Assembly (NCBI RefSeq): GCF_004402215.1
Contig: NZ_SOEZ01000057.1
Span: 61,422 to 125,421, forward strand
Reading direction: 5' to 3'
DNA: 64,000 nt
DNA from: Cryobacterium tagatosivorans
GTDB taxonomy: Bacteria > Actinomycetota > Actinomycetes > Actinomycetales > Microbacteriaceae
In this document: positions 41,596 through 52,703 of the stretch, piece after piece
Position numbering within the stretch: position 1 is the first letter of the stretch
Layout of the letters: every line of letters begins with the position of its first letter
Notes under the pieces: model-generated
What the model was told of the DNA's origin: nothing
Database searches by the model: none
The model's input: the letters and a program-made list of their open reading frames with translations, nothing else
Position numbers and translations under genes: made by a program

Positions 41596-42843
41596 ATGGA
41601 GTCGAAGAAGAAGATCTTTGGAATCGTTCTCGCCGGCGGAGAAGGAAAGCGGCTCATGCCCCTGACCGAGGACCGTGCCAAGCCCGCCGTACCTTTCGGC
41701 GGCCACTACCGCTTGATCGACTTCGCCCTGTCCAACCTGATCAACTCCGGGCTCACCCAGATCGTCGTGTTGACGCAGTACAAGTCGCACAGCCTGGACC
41801 GCCACGTCTCGCAGACCTGGCACGTGACCGGCGGCCTGTTCAACTCGTACATCGCCTCGGTTCCCGCCCAGCAGCGCCTCGGCAAGCGGTGGTTCAGCGG
41901 ATCCGCCGACGCGATCCTGCAGAGCCTCAACCTCATCCACGATGAGAAGCCCGACATCGTCGTCGTCGTCGGAGCCGACCACGTCTACCGGATGGACTTC
42001 AGCCAGATGATCGCGGCGCACATCGCATCCGGCGCCCAGGCCACGGTCGCCGCCATCCGCCAGCCGATCGGCCTGGCCGACCAGTTCGGCGTGATCGAGG
42101 TCGACGCGGCCAGCCCCGACCGGATCAAGGACTTCCGTGAGAAGCCGAAGGATGCCGTCGGCCTGGCCGACAACCCCGAGGAGGTCTTCGCCTCGATGGG
42201 CAACTACGTCTTCAACACGGATGCGCTGATCGAAGCGGTGCTGCGCGACGGCGAGAAGACCGACTCGAGCCACGACATGGGCGGGGACATCATTCCCGAC
42301 TTCGTCTCCCGCGGCGAGGCCGGCGTCTACGACCTCAAGCTCAACGACGTGCCCGGGTCGACCGCCCGCGACCGCGACTACTGGCGCGATGTCGGCACGA
42401 TCGATTCGTTCTTCGAGGCCCACCAGGACCTCATCTCCGCCCTGCCCGTGTTCAACCTGTACAACCAGCAGTGGCCGATCTTCAGCCAGCAACTCAACTC
42501 CCCGCCGGCCAAGTTCGTCCGCGATTCGCGCGGCGCGCTCGGAACAATGATCGACTCGATCGTGTCGCTCGGCAGCGTCATCTCCGGCGCCCACATCGAA
42601 CGCAGCGTGCTGGGCCCGTGGGCGGCTGTCGACTCCGGCGCCGAGGTGGTCGACTCGATCGTCTTCGAACGCGTGCAGATCAAGCCCGGCGCAATCGTTC
42701 GCCGGGCGATCCTCGACAAGGAAGTGATCGTCGAGGCCGGCGCGAGCGTGGGCGTGGACCGTGACCGCGACCTGGCCCGCGGATTCAGCGTGACCGACTC
42801 GGGGATCACCGTTGTCGGCAAGGGCGTGCACGTTCACCCGTGA
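41596..42843 (+). CDS. glgC: Glucose-1-phosphate adenylyltransferase (ADP-glucose pyrophosphorylase)
   Basis: GlgC makes ADP-glucose from ATP and glucose-1-phosphate, the committed step of glycogen synthesis. The 415-residue protein begins [20 protein letters not shown] (nucleotide loop), followed by [19 protein letters not shown] and [16 protein letters not shown]. The Asp of [14 protein letters not shown] binds metal, and [13 protein letters not shown] is in the sugar site. The C-terminal left-handed beta-helix is present ([19 protein letters not shown]). The ATG at 41596 is preferred over a GTG nine bases upstream. It overlaps serB by 4 nt (GTGA). Confidence 0.96.
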   Translation: MESKKKIFGIVLAGGEGKRLMPLTEDRAKPAVPFGGHYRLIDFALSNLINSGLTQIVVLTQYKSHSLDRHVSQTWHVTGGLFNSYIASVPAQQRLGKRWFSGSADAILQSLNLIHDEKPDIVVVVGADHVYRMDFSQMIAAHIASGAQATVAAIRQPIGLADQFGVIEVDAASPDRIKDFREKPKDAVGLADNPEEVFASMGNYVFNTDALIEAVLRDGEKTDSSHDMGGDIIPDFVSRGEAGVYDLKLNDVPGSTARDRDYWRDVGTIDSFFEAHQDLISALPVFNLYNQQWPIFSQQLNSPPAKFVRDSRGALGTMIDSIVSLGSVISGAHIERSVLGPWAAVDSGAEVVDSIVFERVQIKPGAIVRRAILDKEVIVEAGASVGVDRDRDLARGFSVTDSGITVVGKGVHVHP

Positions 42844-43478
42844 CACGGTTCCTGGTCGTTCTCGACGCTGACTCCACCCTGATCGAGGACGAAGTCATCG
42901 AGCTGCTCGCGGACGCTGCGGGCTCCCGCCCCGAGGTGCAGGCGGTCACCGAGCGCGCGATGCGCGGGGAGCTCGACTTCGCGGAGAGCCTGGTCGAGCG
43001 GGTGAAGACCCTCGCGGGGCTGCCGACCAGCGTCTTCGCGGACGTCGGCCGGCTCATCCGCCCGACCCCGGGCGTGCACGAGCTGATCGCCGGCCTGCAT
43101 GCGCACGGCAGCCGGGTCGGCGTGGTCTCCGGCGGGTTCCACGAACTGCTCGACCCGCTGGCCGGCCTGCTCGCCCTTGACCACTGGCGCGCCAACCGGC
43201 TGGAGGTGTCGGACGGCCGGCTCACCGGCGGCCTCGTCGGCCCGATCATCGACGCCGAGGCGAAGGCCGCCGCCCTGCGCGAGTGGGCGGCCGCCGACGG
43301 CATCGCCCTGGCCCGGACCGTCGCCGTGGGTGACGGGGCCAACGACCTGCGGATGATGGACCAGGCCGGGCTGTCGATCGCCTTCAACGCGAAGCCGCTG
43401 GTGAAGGCCGGGGCCGACGTCGTGATCGATGTGTGCGACCTCAGCCAGGTCCTCCCCGTGCTCGGCCTGCGCGGCTGA
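42840..43478 (+). CDS. serB: Phosphoserine phosphatase
   Basis: SerB catalyses the last step of serine biosynthesis. The 212-residue HAD enzyme has motif [17 protein letters not shown] (DxDST), motif [15 protein letters not shown], the conserved Lys in [12 protein letters not shown] and motif [18 protein letters not shown]. The substrate-binding Glu and Arg near residues 20-60 ([20 protein letters not shown]) are those of SerB. It has no N-terminal ACT domain. The GTG lies within the glgC stop, so it is translationally coupled to glycogen synthesis. A long palindrome follows it. Confidence 0.95.
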   Translation: MTRFLVVLDADSTLIEDEVIELLADAAGSRPEVQAVTERAMRGELDFAESLVERVKTLAGLPTSVFADVGRLIRPTPGVHELIAGLHAHGSRVGVVSGGFHELLDPLAGLLALDHWRANRLEVSDGRLTGGLVGPIIDAEAKAAALREWAAADGIALARTVAVGDGANDLRMMDQAGLSIAFNAKPLVKAGADVVIDVCDLSQVLPVLGLRG

Positions 43479-43509
43479 CCCGCGAACCCGTCCTACCCCT
43501 CACCCACCC

Positions 43510-43572
43510 CCGCGAACCCGCAGTTGTGCGCGTTATGCGCGCGTTTTAGCGCGCACAACTGCGGTTTCGCGG
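43510..43572. repeat. 23-bp-arm palindrome, copy 1 of the CGCGAACCCGCAGTTGTGCG family
   Basis: Arms CCGCGAACCCGCAGTTGTGC(GCG) and the inverted copy ending in CTGCGGTTTCGCGG differ at one base and flank a 17-nt centre containing TTATGCGCGCG. It lies between the convergent serB and FabG-like genes. The arm core CGCGAACCCGCAGTTGTGCG is repeated at 63388 between another convergent pair. It is probably a bidirectional terminator derived from a dispersed repeat. Confidence 0.85.
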
Positions 43573-43575
43573 TGG

Positions 43576-44286
43576 CTAGTGGCCCATTCCGAGGCCGCCG
43601 TCGACGGGGATGACTGCTCCGGAGATGTAGGAGGAGTCGTCGCCGGCGAGCCAGGTGACGACTCGGGCCACCTCGGTCGGGGTAGCGAACCGGCCGGCGG
43701 GGATGTTGCGCTTGTACTCGGCCTGCTGTGCCTCGGGCAGTTCGGCGGTCATGTCCGTCTCGATGAAGCCGGGGGCGACGACGTTGGCCGTGATGCCGCG
43801 GGCGCCGAGCTCGCGGGTGATCGAGCGGGCGAGGCCGATCAGGCCGCTCTTCGACGCGGCGTAGTTGACCTGTCCGGCCGAGCCGTACAGGCCGACCACG
43901 CTGGAGATGAGCACGATCCGGCCGAACCGGGCCTTGAGCATGCCCTTCGAAGCGCGCTTGACGACGCGGAAGGCTCCGCTGAGGTTCGTGTCGATGACCG
44001 AGGTGAAGTCGTCATCGGACATGCGCAGGAGCAGCGTGTCCCGGGTGATGCCGGCGTTCGCGACGACCACTTCCACCGGCCCGAGCGCCGCCTCGATTTC
44101 GCTGAAGGCGCTGTCGATCGACGCGGAGTCGGTCACGTCGGCGCGCACGGTGAGGCTCCCCTCCGGTCCGCTGCCCGAGCGGGCGGTCACGGCCACGCGG
44201 TGGCCCTGCGCGAGGAATTCCTCGGCGATGGCGAATCCGATTCCCCGGTTTCCTCCGGTGACCAGTACAGTTCGAGCCGTCGTCAT
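43576..44286 (-). CDS. fabG: 3-oxoacyl-ACP reductase-like short-chain dehydrogenase (FabG type)
   Basis: The 236-residue classical SDR has VLVTGGNRGIGFAIAEEF (NADP loop), VVVANAGITRDTLL (NAG plus the FabG-like TRDxLLxRM), the catalytic Ser in LISSVVGLYG, and YAASKSGLIGLARS with Tyr and Lys. VAPGFIETDMT and SYISGAVIPVDGGLGMGH end the protein as in FabG. It probably reduces 3-oxoacyl-ACP, although actinobacteria carry several paralogues and the substrate could differ. The ATG at 44286 is preceded by AGGAG. No other fatty acid gene is adjacent. Confidence 0.9.
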   Translation of the reverse strand: MTTARTVLVTGGNRGIGFAIAEEFLAQGHRVAVTARSGSGPEGSLTVRADVTDSASIDSAFSEIEAALGPVEVVVANAGITRDTLLLRMSDDDFTSVIDTNLSGAFRVVKRASKGMLKARFGRIVLISSVVGLYGSAGQVNYAASKSGLIGLARSITRELGARGITANVVAPGFIETDMTAELPEAQQAEYKRNIPAGRFATPTEVARVVTWLAGDDSSYISGAVIPVDGGLGMGH

Positions 44287-44422
44287 GCGGTGATCCAATC
44301 TCCTGCCGGGCGGATGAACGGCCGCGCACCGGGGGTTTCAGCTTAGAGCGTCACCGCCTCCGCCCTGCGAGACGTAGGCTTGGAAGGGCAGAACGTTCTC
44401 TGGCCGGAAGCGATGGCATCCC

Positions 44423-44704
44423 ATGAAACAGCAGTCGATAACCTCGCTCCCCCTCTCGCCCGAGGAGGAGCGGCGCAGCCGCATGGTCAAGTACTCGATC
44501 ACCATGGGCATCCGGATCGTCTGCATCGTCCTGATGTTCTTCGTGCAGGGCTGGTGGTTGCTGGTGTGCGCCGCCGGCGCGATCGTGCTCCCCTACATCG
44601 CCGTCGTCATCGCCAACGTCCACGCCGACCCGCGGGGCTCCCAGGTGCTCCGCCCCGGCGGGGTCGAGAAGTTCAGACGCGACCACCCCGAGGACGGCAG
44701 ATGA
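44423..44704 (+). CDS. DUF3099 family small membrane protein
   Basis: This 93-residue actinobacterial protein has the DUF3099 core SRMVKYSITMGIRIVCIVLM, then FFVQGWWLL and IVLPYIAVVIANV, giving two membrane helices. Both ends are polar (SLPLSPEEERR; RPGGVEKFRRDHP). The function is unknown. It opens a three-gene + strand unit with the Cys protein and SURF1, joined by 4-nt overlaps, which suggests a link to cytochrome oxidase assembly or the membrane. Confidence 0.88.
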   Translation: MKQQSITSLPLSPEEERRSRMVKYSITMGIRIVCIVLMFFVQGWWLLVCAAGAIVLPYIAVVIANVHADPRGSQVLRPGGVEKFRRDHPEDGR

Positions 44705-44940
44705 TCGGTCTCGGCGCGCCCCTGGAGCAGACCAGCTGCTCCAGGGCCGGCTGCCGGTCCGGCGCGACCTGGCGCCTGGACTGGCGGAACCCGCGCATCC
44801 ACGCCGCCGACCGGGTGAAGACCTGGCTCGCCTGCGACGAACACGTCGACTACCTGCGGGAGTTCCTGGCCGCCCGCGACTTCCCGCTCACGGTCGAAGC
44901 GTTGACCGTCGCCACGCGGCCGGAGGCGGGTGCGGAGTGA
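44701..44940 (+). CDS. Small cysteine-containing conserved hypothetical protein
   Basis: This 79-residue protein starts at the ATG overlapping the DUF3099 stop and ends overlapping the SURF1 start (both 4 nt). It has CSRAGC near residue 13 and LACDEHVDYLREFL near residue 44, three Cys and a His that could form a metal site. The C-terminal half is predicted helical, with no membrane segment. I know no function. Its position between DUF3099 and SURF1, with tight coupling, hints at a role in metal or oxidase assembly, but this is only context. Confidence 0.72.
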   Translation: MIGLGAPLEQTSCSRAGCRSGATWRLDWRNPRIHAADRVKTWLACDEHVDYLREFLAARDFPLTVEALTVATRPEAGAE

Positions 44941-45779
44941 ACGGCTGGTCCTTCCTGCTCAGCCGTCGCTGGGCCGGCTACCTGGCGCTGACGATCGTCT
45001 TCGCGCTCGTGTCCTCGGGACTGGGTGTCTGGCAGTTCGCCCGCCGGGCCGAGGCGCTGGCGGAGATCGCCAAGATTGACGCGAACTACGATTCCTCGCC
45101 CGTGCCCCTGGCCGATGCCCTGCCTGGCCTGGACTCGTTCGCGGAGGCTCAGAAGTGGCTTCCGGTGACCGTCACGGGCACCTATCTCGTCGGAGACCAG
45201 CTGCTGGTCCGCAACCGCCCGCTGAACATCAACCCGGGCTTCGAGGTGCTCACGCCGCTCCGGCAGGACGACGGGACCGTCTTCGTGGTCAACCGTGGCT
45301 GGCTGCCGACCGGGCAGAACCAGGATGCCCCCGACGCCGTGCCGTTCCCTCCCTCCGGGCGGGTCACGGTCGTCGCCCGGCTCAAGGCCGGCGAGCCGAC
45401 CCTGGCCGGGCGCACGGCCAGCGGCAACCAGATCGCCACGATCAACCTCGACGACGTCGCGCATCGGCTGGACGCGCCCACCTACACCGGAGCGTACGGG
45501 CTGCTGGACTCCGAGGATCCACCCGCCGCCGATCGCCCGACCGCGGTGGTGCGCCCGATCCGGGACGAGGGTCCACACCTGTCCTACGCCCTGCAGTGGT
45601 TCGTCTTCGCCCTTCTCGGCTTCCTCGGGCTGGGCTGGGCCGCCCGCAAGGAGTTCCGGGCCGTCAACATCGACGACCCGGCCGAGCGCGAACGCGCGAA
45701 GACGCGCGCCCGTCGCGAGGCGGCCAGGCCGCGTGGCGATGGTGAGATCGAGGACGCGCTCCTCGACGGCAAGAACTGA
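44937..45779 (+). CDS. SURF1-family cytochrome oxidase assembly protein
   Basis: SURF1 helps insert heme a into subunit I of aa3-type cytochrome c oxidase. The 280-residue protein has an N-terminal membrane helix (YLALTIVFALVSSGLGVWQF, then ARRAEAL), the family region WLPVTVTGTYLVGDQLLVRNR, FVVNRGWLPTGQNQ, and a second helix near the C-terminus (ALQWFVFALLGFLGLGWAAR). The charged tail (RERAKTRARREAARPRGDG) lies in the cytoplasm. The GTG start overlaps the previous gene. It matches the heme A genes ctaA and ctaB nearby at 52.7-54.9 kb. Confidence 0.92.
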   Translation: MNGWSFLLSRRWAGYLALTIVFALVSSGLGVWQFARRAEALAEIAKIDANYDSSPVPLADALPGLDSFAEAQKWLPVTVTGTYLVGDQLLVRNRPLNINPGFEVLTPLRQDDGTVFVVNRGWLPTGQNQDAPDAVPFPPSGRVTVVARLKAGEPTLAGRTASGNQIATINLDDVAHRLDAPTYTGAYGLLDSEDPPAADRPTAVVRPIRDEGPHLSYALQWFVFALLGFLGLGWAARKEFRAVNIDDPAERERAKTRARREAARPRGDGEIEDALLDGKN

Positions 45780-45809
45780 ACCGACGAGCACCACGCGCAG
45801 AAGGAACGA

Positions 45810-45843
45810 GCACCGGCCGGCACGCACCGCGGCCGGCCGGTGC
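45810..45843. terminator. Bidirectional terminator between SURF1 and ABC-F genes
   Basis: A perfect 11-bp inverted repeat (GCACCGGCCGG and CCGGCCGGTGC) with a 12-nt loop lies between the convergent genes, 30 nt after the SURF1 stop and ending 3 nt before the ABC-F stop on the other strand. There is no clear T-run. Confidence 0.75.
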
Positions 45844-45845
45844 GC

Positions 45846-47444
<1,599 letters not shown>

Positions 47445-47540
47445 AGCAATAGTCCGTTCAGAGGGGGGTAGAAAGTCACCGGCCCAGTCGGGCCAACTAC
47501 CCAGTATATTTGCTCGCCGGGACCGGGTCGTACCCGGCAG

Positions 47541-48170
47541 CTAGGAGAGGGTGGCTTTCAGCGTCTTCCCGAGCCATTCGCGGTAGGCCTCGGCGGACCA
47601 GCCGAGGTCGTTCACGAAGGACTGGTAGACCTGCGGATGGCCGATGGCCCAGATCGCGGCGGCCGCCTCGTGGTCGCTCAGCCCGGCCCGCAGTCCCCGC
47701 CTGGCACGGAGGGCGGATGCCGCCTCGCCGTAGTTGTGCAGCCGCCCGGCGGCGCGCCGGAGCTCGAGTTTCGCGACGTCCGGGTCGACGGCGGCGGCCT
47801 GGCCGATCACCCGGAACACGCTCGACGTTCGCGCGTGCATCAGGGCGAACCAGTCGGCCAGGACCCGGATGATCTCCGGCGCGCTCACGGCCGCGGCCAC
47901 GCGCCGGCGCAGCAGGTCGGGCACGAGCGCCGGGGACTCCGGCCCGGCGCCGGCGAGCTCCAGCACGGCGGACAGCAGGTCGGCCTTGCTGCCGACCGAG
48001 TTGTAGATCGTCTGGACGGCGACGCCGGCCTCTGCGGCGATGGCGCCGATCGAGGTGGCGACGTAGCCGCGTTCGAGCATCAGCCGGTGCGCGGCTTCGA
48101 CGATCGCCGTGCGCGTGGCCACGGCCTGCAGGGTTCGGCGGATCTGCGCGGGAGTTGACGGTGCGGACAT
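47541..48170 (-). CDS. TetR-family transcriptional regulator
   Basis: The 209-residue protein has an N-terminal TetR HTH: RTAIVEAAHRLMLERGYVAT, then SIGAIAAEAGVAVQTIYNSVGSK. The C-terminal ligand domain is helical (PEIIRVLADWFALMHARTSS, GRLHNYGEAASAL). Such repressors usually control an adjacent efflux or enzyme gene. Here the gene downstream on the same strand is the ABC-F ATPase, 96 nt away, and upstream is the suf locus after a strong hairpin. Neither is a clear target. Confidence 0.9.
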   Translation of the reverse strand: MSAPSTPAQIRRTLQAVATRTAIVEAAHRLMLERGYVATSIGAIAAEAGVAVQTIYNSVGSKADLLSAVLELAGAGPESPALVPDLLRRRVAAAVSAPEIIRVLADWFALMHARTSSVFRVIGQAAAVDPDVAKLELRRAAGRLHNYGEAASALRARRGLRAGLSDHEAAAAIWAIGHPQVYQSFVNDLGWSAEAYREWLGKTLKATLS

Positions 48171-48255
48171 GACACTGAGAATAGCGTTCTATTCGCTGTA
48201 ATTGCATTCCACTCGGCGTCTCGTCCGTGACGGTGCGCGGTCCAGGACGCGGAAC

Positions 48256-48283
48256 GGCCCCGCTGCGCGAACGCAGCGGGGCC
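48256..48283 (-). terminator. Terminator at the end of the sufBDC locus
   Basis: A perfect 12-bp stem (GGCCCCGCTGCG and CGCAGCGGGGCC) with a 4-nt CGAA loop (TTCG on the minus strand) lies 28 nt after the DUF59 gene stop, between it and the TetR gene. It probably ends the suf transcript; the T-run is weak. Confidence 0.82.
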
Positions 48284-48310
48284 GCCAGGAGCGGTGGGCG
48301 GGTGAGCCGG

Positions 48311-48640
48311 CTAGACCGAGAAGCCGAGGGCGCGCATCATGTCGCGGCCGTCGTCGGTGATCTTCTCGGGACCCCACGGCGGCATCCAGACCCAGTTGAT
48401 CCGGAACTGGTCGACGACCCCGTCCAGGGCCTCTGCGGTCTGTTCCTCGAGGACGTCGGTCAGCGGGCAGCCGGCCGAAGTCAGGGTCATGTGGATGATG
48501 AGCGCGTCGTTCTCGTCGTCCCAGCCGAGGTCGTAGATGAGCCCGAGATCGACGACGTTGATGCCGAGCTCCGGGTCCATGACGTCTTTGAGCGCCTCTT
48601 CGATTTCATCGAAGCGCGCGGGACTCAATGTGGAGGACAT
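48311..48640 (-). CDS. SufT-like DUF59/MIP18-family iron-sulfur assembly factor
   Basis: MIP18-family proteins help deliver iron-sulfur clusters to target proteins. The 109-residue protein has the DPELGINVVDLGLIYDL core, with the conserved Asp-Pro-Glu, and the single Cys in LTSAGCPLTDVL, followed by VDQFRINWVWMPPWGPEKI. That fits SufT of actinobacterial suf operons. It is the last gene of the sufB-sufD-Rieske-sufC row; its start lies 4 nt downstream of the sufC stop codon. A strong hairpin follows it. Confidence 0.92.
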   Translation of the reverse strand: MSSTLSPARFDEIEEALKDVMDPELGINVVDLGLIYDLGWDDENDALIIHMTLTSAGCPLTDVLEEQTAEALDGVVDQFRINWVWMPPWGPEKITDDGRDMMRALGFSV

Positions 48641-48644
48641 ACCC

Positions 48645-49409
<765 letters not shown>

Positions 49410-49461
49410 GAATTCGCAATCTCTTTCGTTTTCCGGCGTTGCCGCCGACAAGTCGGTGTGG

Positions 49462-49788
49462 CTAGACGGCCAGGATGACGGCGGGGTCGATGAAGACGAA
49501 ACCGTCAACGAGTTCGACCTTGTAGACGGGGACCGGCTCGTAGGCCGGGAGGGTGATCGCCTTGCCTGTCTTCAGGGAGAACAGGGAGCCGTGCGCCCAG
49601 CATTCGATGGTTTCGCCCTCGACGAAGCCTTCCGAGAGGGAGATGTCACCGTGGGTGCAGGTGTCGCCGATCGCGAAGACGTCCCCGGCCGAGTCGCGCA
49701 CGACGGCGATGGGGATGCCGTCGATGTCGACCTTGACGGCCTGGTTCGGTTCGAGATCGTCGAAGGCGCAGATCTTCGTGGATGCCAT
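49462..49788 (-). CDS. Rieske-type [2Fe-2S] ferredoxin of the suf locus
   Basis: The 108-residue protein has the complete Rieske cluster site: CTHG near residue 44 and CWAHG about 18 residues later, with LKTGKAITLPAYEPVPVYK behind. It matches the small non-heme iron oxygenase ferredoxins found inside actinobacterial suf operons between sufD and sufC. It may donate electrons for cluster assembly or be an accessory redox protein; the role is not settled. GGAGG lies nine bases before the ATG, overlapping the end of sufD. Confidence 0.93.
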   Translation of the reverse strand: MASTKICAFDDLEPNQAVKVDIDGIPIAVVRDSAGDVFAIGDTCTHGDISLSEGFVEGETIECWAHGSLFSLKTGKAITLPAYEPVPVYKVELVDGFVFIDPAVILAV

Positions 49789-49790
49789 GG

Positions 49791-51017
49791 TCAGCGAACC
49801 TCCGTTACGGCCAGTTCGGCCTCGATCGCGGCGTGCAGCCGATCTTCGAGCGGCCTGGATCCGATCTTCTGGACGACCTCGCTGAGGAAGCCGCGCACGA
49901 CGAGGCGGCGGGCCTCGTCCTCCGTGATGCCGCGGGACTGCAGGTAGAACAGCTGCTCGTCGTCGAAGCGCCCGGTGGCGCTGGCGTGACCGGCACCGAG
50001 GATGTCGCCGGTCTCGATCTCGAGGTTCGGCACGGAGTCGGCACGGGTGCCTTCGCTGAGCACGAGGTTGCGGTTCTGCTCGTAGCTGTCGGTGCCGCTG
50101 GCGCCGGGGCCGATGAGCACGTCGCCGATCCATACGGTGCGCGCGCCGGCGCCCTGCAGGGCGCCCTTGTAGGTCACCCGGCTGCGGGTGTGCGGCGCGA
50201 TGTGGTCCACGTAGACCTGCTGCTCGAGGTGCTGCCCGGCATCGGCGAAGTACAGCCCGAGGAGCTCGGTGTCCGAACCGGGCCCGGCCAGGTGAACGGC
50301 CGGGTTGACCCGAACGATGCTCCCGCCGAGCGAGACGACGATGTGCTTGAGGCGAGCGTCGCGGCCGATGGTCGCGAAGTGGCTGGCCAGCTGGACAGCG
50401 TCGGCATTCCACTCCTGCACGGTGATCACGGTGAGGTTCGCCGAATCGCCGAGGATGATCTCGACGTTCTCAGAGAGCCGGGCATCACCGTTGTTCTGCA
50501 GGATCACGGTGGCGTGGCTGAACGGCCTGGCCTCGATGATGGTGTGCGCGGCGCGCGGCGCCGAGCCGAGGTTCGCGCGGCTGAGCGTGATCTCCTTCTC
50601 GTCCTCACCGGTGACGGTGATCGCGAGGGCTCGCTCGAACGTCGTCCAGGCGTTGGCCGAGGCACGTTCCTCCGGTAGACCGGCGGTGCCGATCCGGGCG
50701 TCGTCGCGGCCCACCCAGTCGACGGTCACGCCGGGGGCATCCGTCACGGTGTACTCGTAGGTCGACCCGTCGAGCTCGCCGGCGGTGAGGTCGGTGAACC
50801 TGGCGACCGGCGAGTACTTCCAGACGGCCTCGCGGCCGGTGACGGCGGCGAAGTCGGCCGCGTTGACGCTCTTGAACCGAGCGGAGCGGGTCTGGACCGG
50901 CACGTAGCCGAACCGTCCGTCCGAGTGTTCCTTGATTCCGTGCTGTTCAGCTGTGGGCAGTGCGGGTGAGGGGGCTGGTTTTGTAGAGGCTTGAGTTCGT
51001 GCAGAGGCGGCGGACAT
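49791..51017 (-). CDS. sufD: SufD, Fe-S cluster scaffold subunit
   Basis: SufD pairs with SufB and SufC to build and release iron-sulfur clusters. The 408-residue protein has a low-complexity Ala/Thr/Pro-rich start, then the SufBD beta-helix core (HATVILQNNGDARLSENVEI, VVSLGGSIVRVNPAVHLAGP, DHIAPHTRSRVTYKGAL) and the C-terminal cluster ATGRFDDEQLFYLQSRGITE. His in the VDHIAPHTRS region is the conserved metal-ligand position. The ATG follows the sufB stop without a gap. The N-terminal extension is longer than in most homologues. Confidence 0.95.
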   Translation of the reverse strand: MSAASARTQASTKPAPSPALPTAEQHGIKEHSDGRFGYVPVQTRSARFKSVNAADFAAVTGREAVWKYSPVARFTDLTAGELDGSTYEYTVTDAPGVTVDWVGRDDARIGTAGLPEERASANAWTTFERALAITVTGEDEKEITLSRANLGSAPRAAHTIIEARPFSHATVILQNNGDARLSENVEIILGDSANLTVITVQEWNADAVQLASHFATIGRDARLKHIVVSLGGSIVRVNPAVHLAGPGSDTELLGLYFADAGQHLEQQVYVDHIAPHTRSRVTYKGALQGAGARTVWIGDVLIGPGASGTDSYEQNRNLVLSEGTRADSVPNLEIETGDILGAGHASATGRFDDEQLFYLQSRGITEDEARRLVVRGFLSEVVQKIGSRPLEDRLHAAIEAELAVTEVR

Positions 51018-52436
51018 TTAGCCGACGGATCCTTCCATGCCCATTTCAATGAGCTTGTTGAGTTCAAGGGCATACTCCATCGGGAGTTCCCTGGCGATGG
51101 GTTCGATGAAGCCGCGGACGATCATGGCCATGGCCTCGTCTTCGGGCATTCCGCGGCTCATCAGGTAGAACAACTGCTCTTCGCTGACCTTGGACACGGT
51201 GGCCTCGTGGCCGAGCTGCACGTCGTCGACACGGATGTCGATGGCCGGGTAGGTGTCGGAGCGGGACTTCGTGTCCACCAGGAGAGCGTCGCAGCGCACC
51301 GTGTTGGCCGAGTGGTGAGCACTCGCGTCGACGCGCACCTCGCCACGGTAGGCCGAGCGGCCACCGCCGCGGGCGACCGACTTCGACACGATCGAGGACT
51401 GCGTGTACGGGGCCATGTGGATCATCTTGGCGCCGGCATCCTGATGCTGGCCGGGGCCCGCGAAGGCGACGGAGAGCGTCTCGCCCTTGGCGTGCTCCCC
51501 CATCAGGTAGATCGACGGGTACTTCATCGTGACCTTGGAGCCGATGTTGCCGTCGATCCACTCCATGGTGGCGCCGGCGGCAGCGGTGGCGCGCTTGGTG
51601 ACGAGGTTGTAGACGTTGTTCGACCAGTTCTGGATCGTCGTGTACCGAACGCGAGCGTCCTTCTTCACGATGATCTCCACGACGGCCGAGTGCAGCGAAT
51701 CCGAGGTGTAGATGGGCGCGGTGCAGCCTTCGATGTAGTGCACGTAGCTGCCCTCGTCGGCGATGATCAGCGTGCGTTCGAACTGGCCCATGTTCTCCGT
51801 GTTGATCCGGAAGTAGGCCTGCAGCGGGATCTCGACGTGGACGCCGGGCGGAACGTAGACGAACGATCCGCCGGACCAGGCCGCGGTGTTCAGCGCGGCG
51901 AACTTGTTGTCGCCGGAGGGGATGACCGTGCCGAAGTACTCCTCGAAGAACTCCGGGTGCTCCTTGAGCGCGGTGTCGGTGTCCATGAAGATGACGCCCT
52001 GCGCGGCGAGGTCCTCGTTGATCTGGTGGTAGACCACTTCGGACTCGTACTGGGCGGCGACACCCGAGACGAGGCGCGAACGCTCGGCCTCGGGGATGCC
52101 CAGCTTCTCGTAGGTGTTCTTGATGTCTTCGGGGAGGTCTTCCCAGGTCTGGGCCTGCTTCTCCGTGGACCGCACGAAGTACTTGATGTTGTCGAAGTCG
52201 ATTTCCGACAGGTCCGCGCCCCAGGTGGGCATGGGCTTGCGCTCGAAGAGCTGCAGGGCCTTCAGGCGTCGCTGCAGCATCCATTCGGGTTCGCTCTTCA
52301 GGTTCGAAATGTCGGTGACGACCTCGGGCGAGATGCCTCGCCGGGCGGATGCGCCGGCGGCGTCGGAGTCCGCCCATCCGAATTCGTAGGTCCCGATCCC
52401 CTCGAGGTCGGGTCGGTCTAGCAGAACGTCAGACAT
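51018..52436 (-). CDS. sufB: SufB, Fe-S cluster scaffold subunit
   Basis: SufB is the scaffold on which the [4Fe-4S] cluster is formed. The 472-residue protein shows [65 protein letters not shown] with the conserved Cys, [19 protein letters not shown], and the terminal [28 protein letters not shown] lies five bases before the ATG at 52436, which settles the start. It opens the suf transcript and is divergent from ctaA across 267 nt. No SufR regulator gene is adjacent, unlike many actinobacteria. Confidence 0.97.
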   Translation of the reverse strand: MSDVLLDRPDLEGIGTYEFGWADSDAAGASARRGISPEVVTDISNLKSEPEWMLQRRLKALQLFERKPMPTWGADLSEIDFDNIKYFVRSTEKQAQTWEDLPEDIKNTYEKLGIPEAERSRLVSGVAAQYESEVVYHQINEDLAAQGVIFMDTDTALKEHPEFFEEYFGTVIPSGDNKFAALNTAAWSGGSFVYVPPGVHVEIPLQAYFRINTENMGQFERTLIIADEGSYVHYIEGCTAPIYTSDSLHSAVVEIIVKKDARVRYTTIQNWSNNVYNLVTKRATAAAGATMEWIDGNIGSKVTMKYPSIYLMGEHAKGETLSVAFAGPGQHQDAGAKMIHMAPYTQSSIVSKSVARGGGRSAYRGEVRVDASAHHSANTVRCDALLVDTKSRSDTYPAIDIRVDDVQLGHEATVSKVSEEQLFYLMSRGMPEDEAMAMIVRGFIEPIARELPMEYALELNKLIEMGMEGSVG

Positions 52437-52703
52437 TTTTACCTCTTCTCCCATTCACAACAACCCGGATATCAGTCCGGTCATTCCTGGACATGCCTCC
52501 AGAGGAGAACCTGTCAGGGAACGGGTTGTGTGGACGGCTACGTTGCGTACCTAAGATTATTCAAGACCCTCGCGACGCTGCTTTGCCGCTTGTGCGGACA
52601 ATGCGAGTAAATCTATGAAACACCTGATTCTACAGCGTCCGGGTGGCTTATCCAGTGACTACCGGCGTTTACACATGAGCCGACAAACCGAAAGTTGAAC
52701 CAC

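Noticed and set aside
43510..43572. CRISPR-like repeat
   Set aside because: Only single palindromes occur, with no regularly spaced repeats, spacers or cas genes anywhere in the window.
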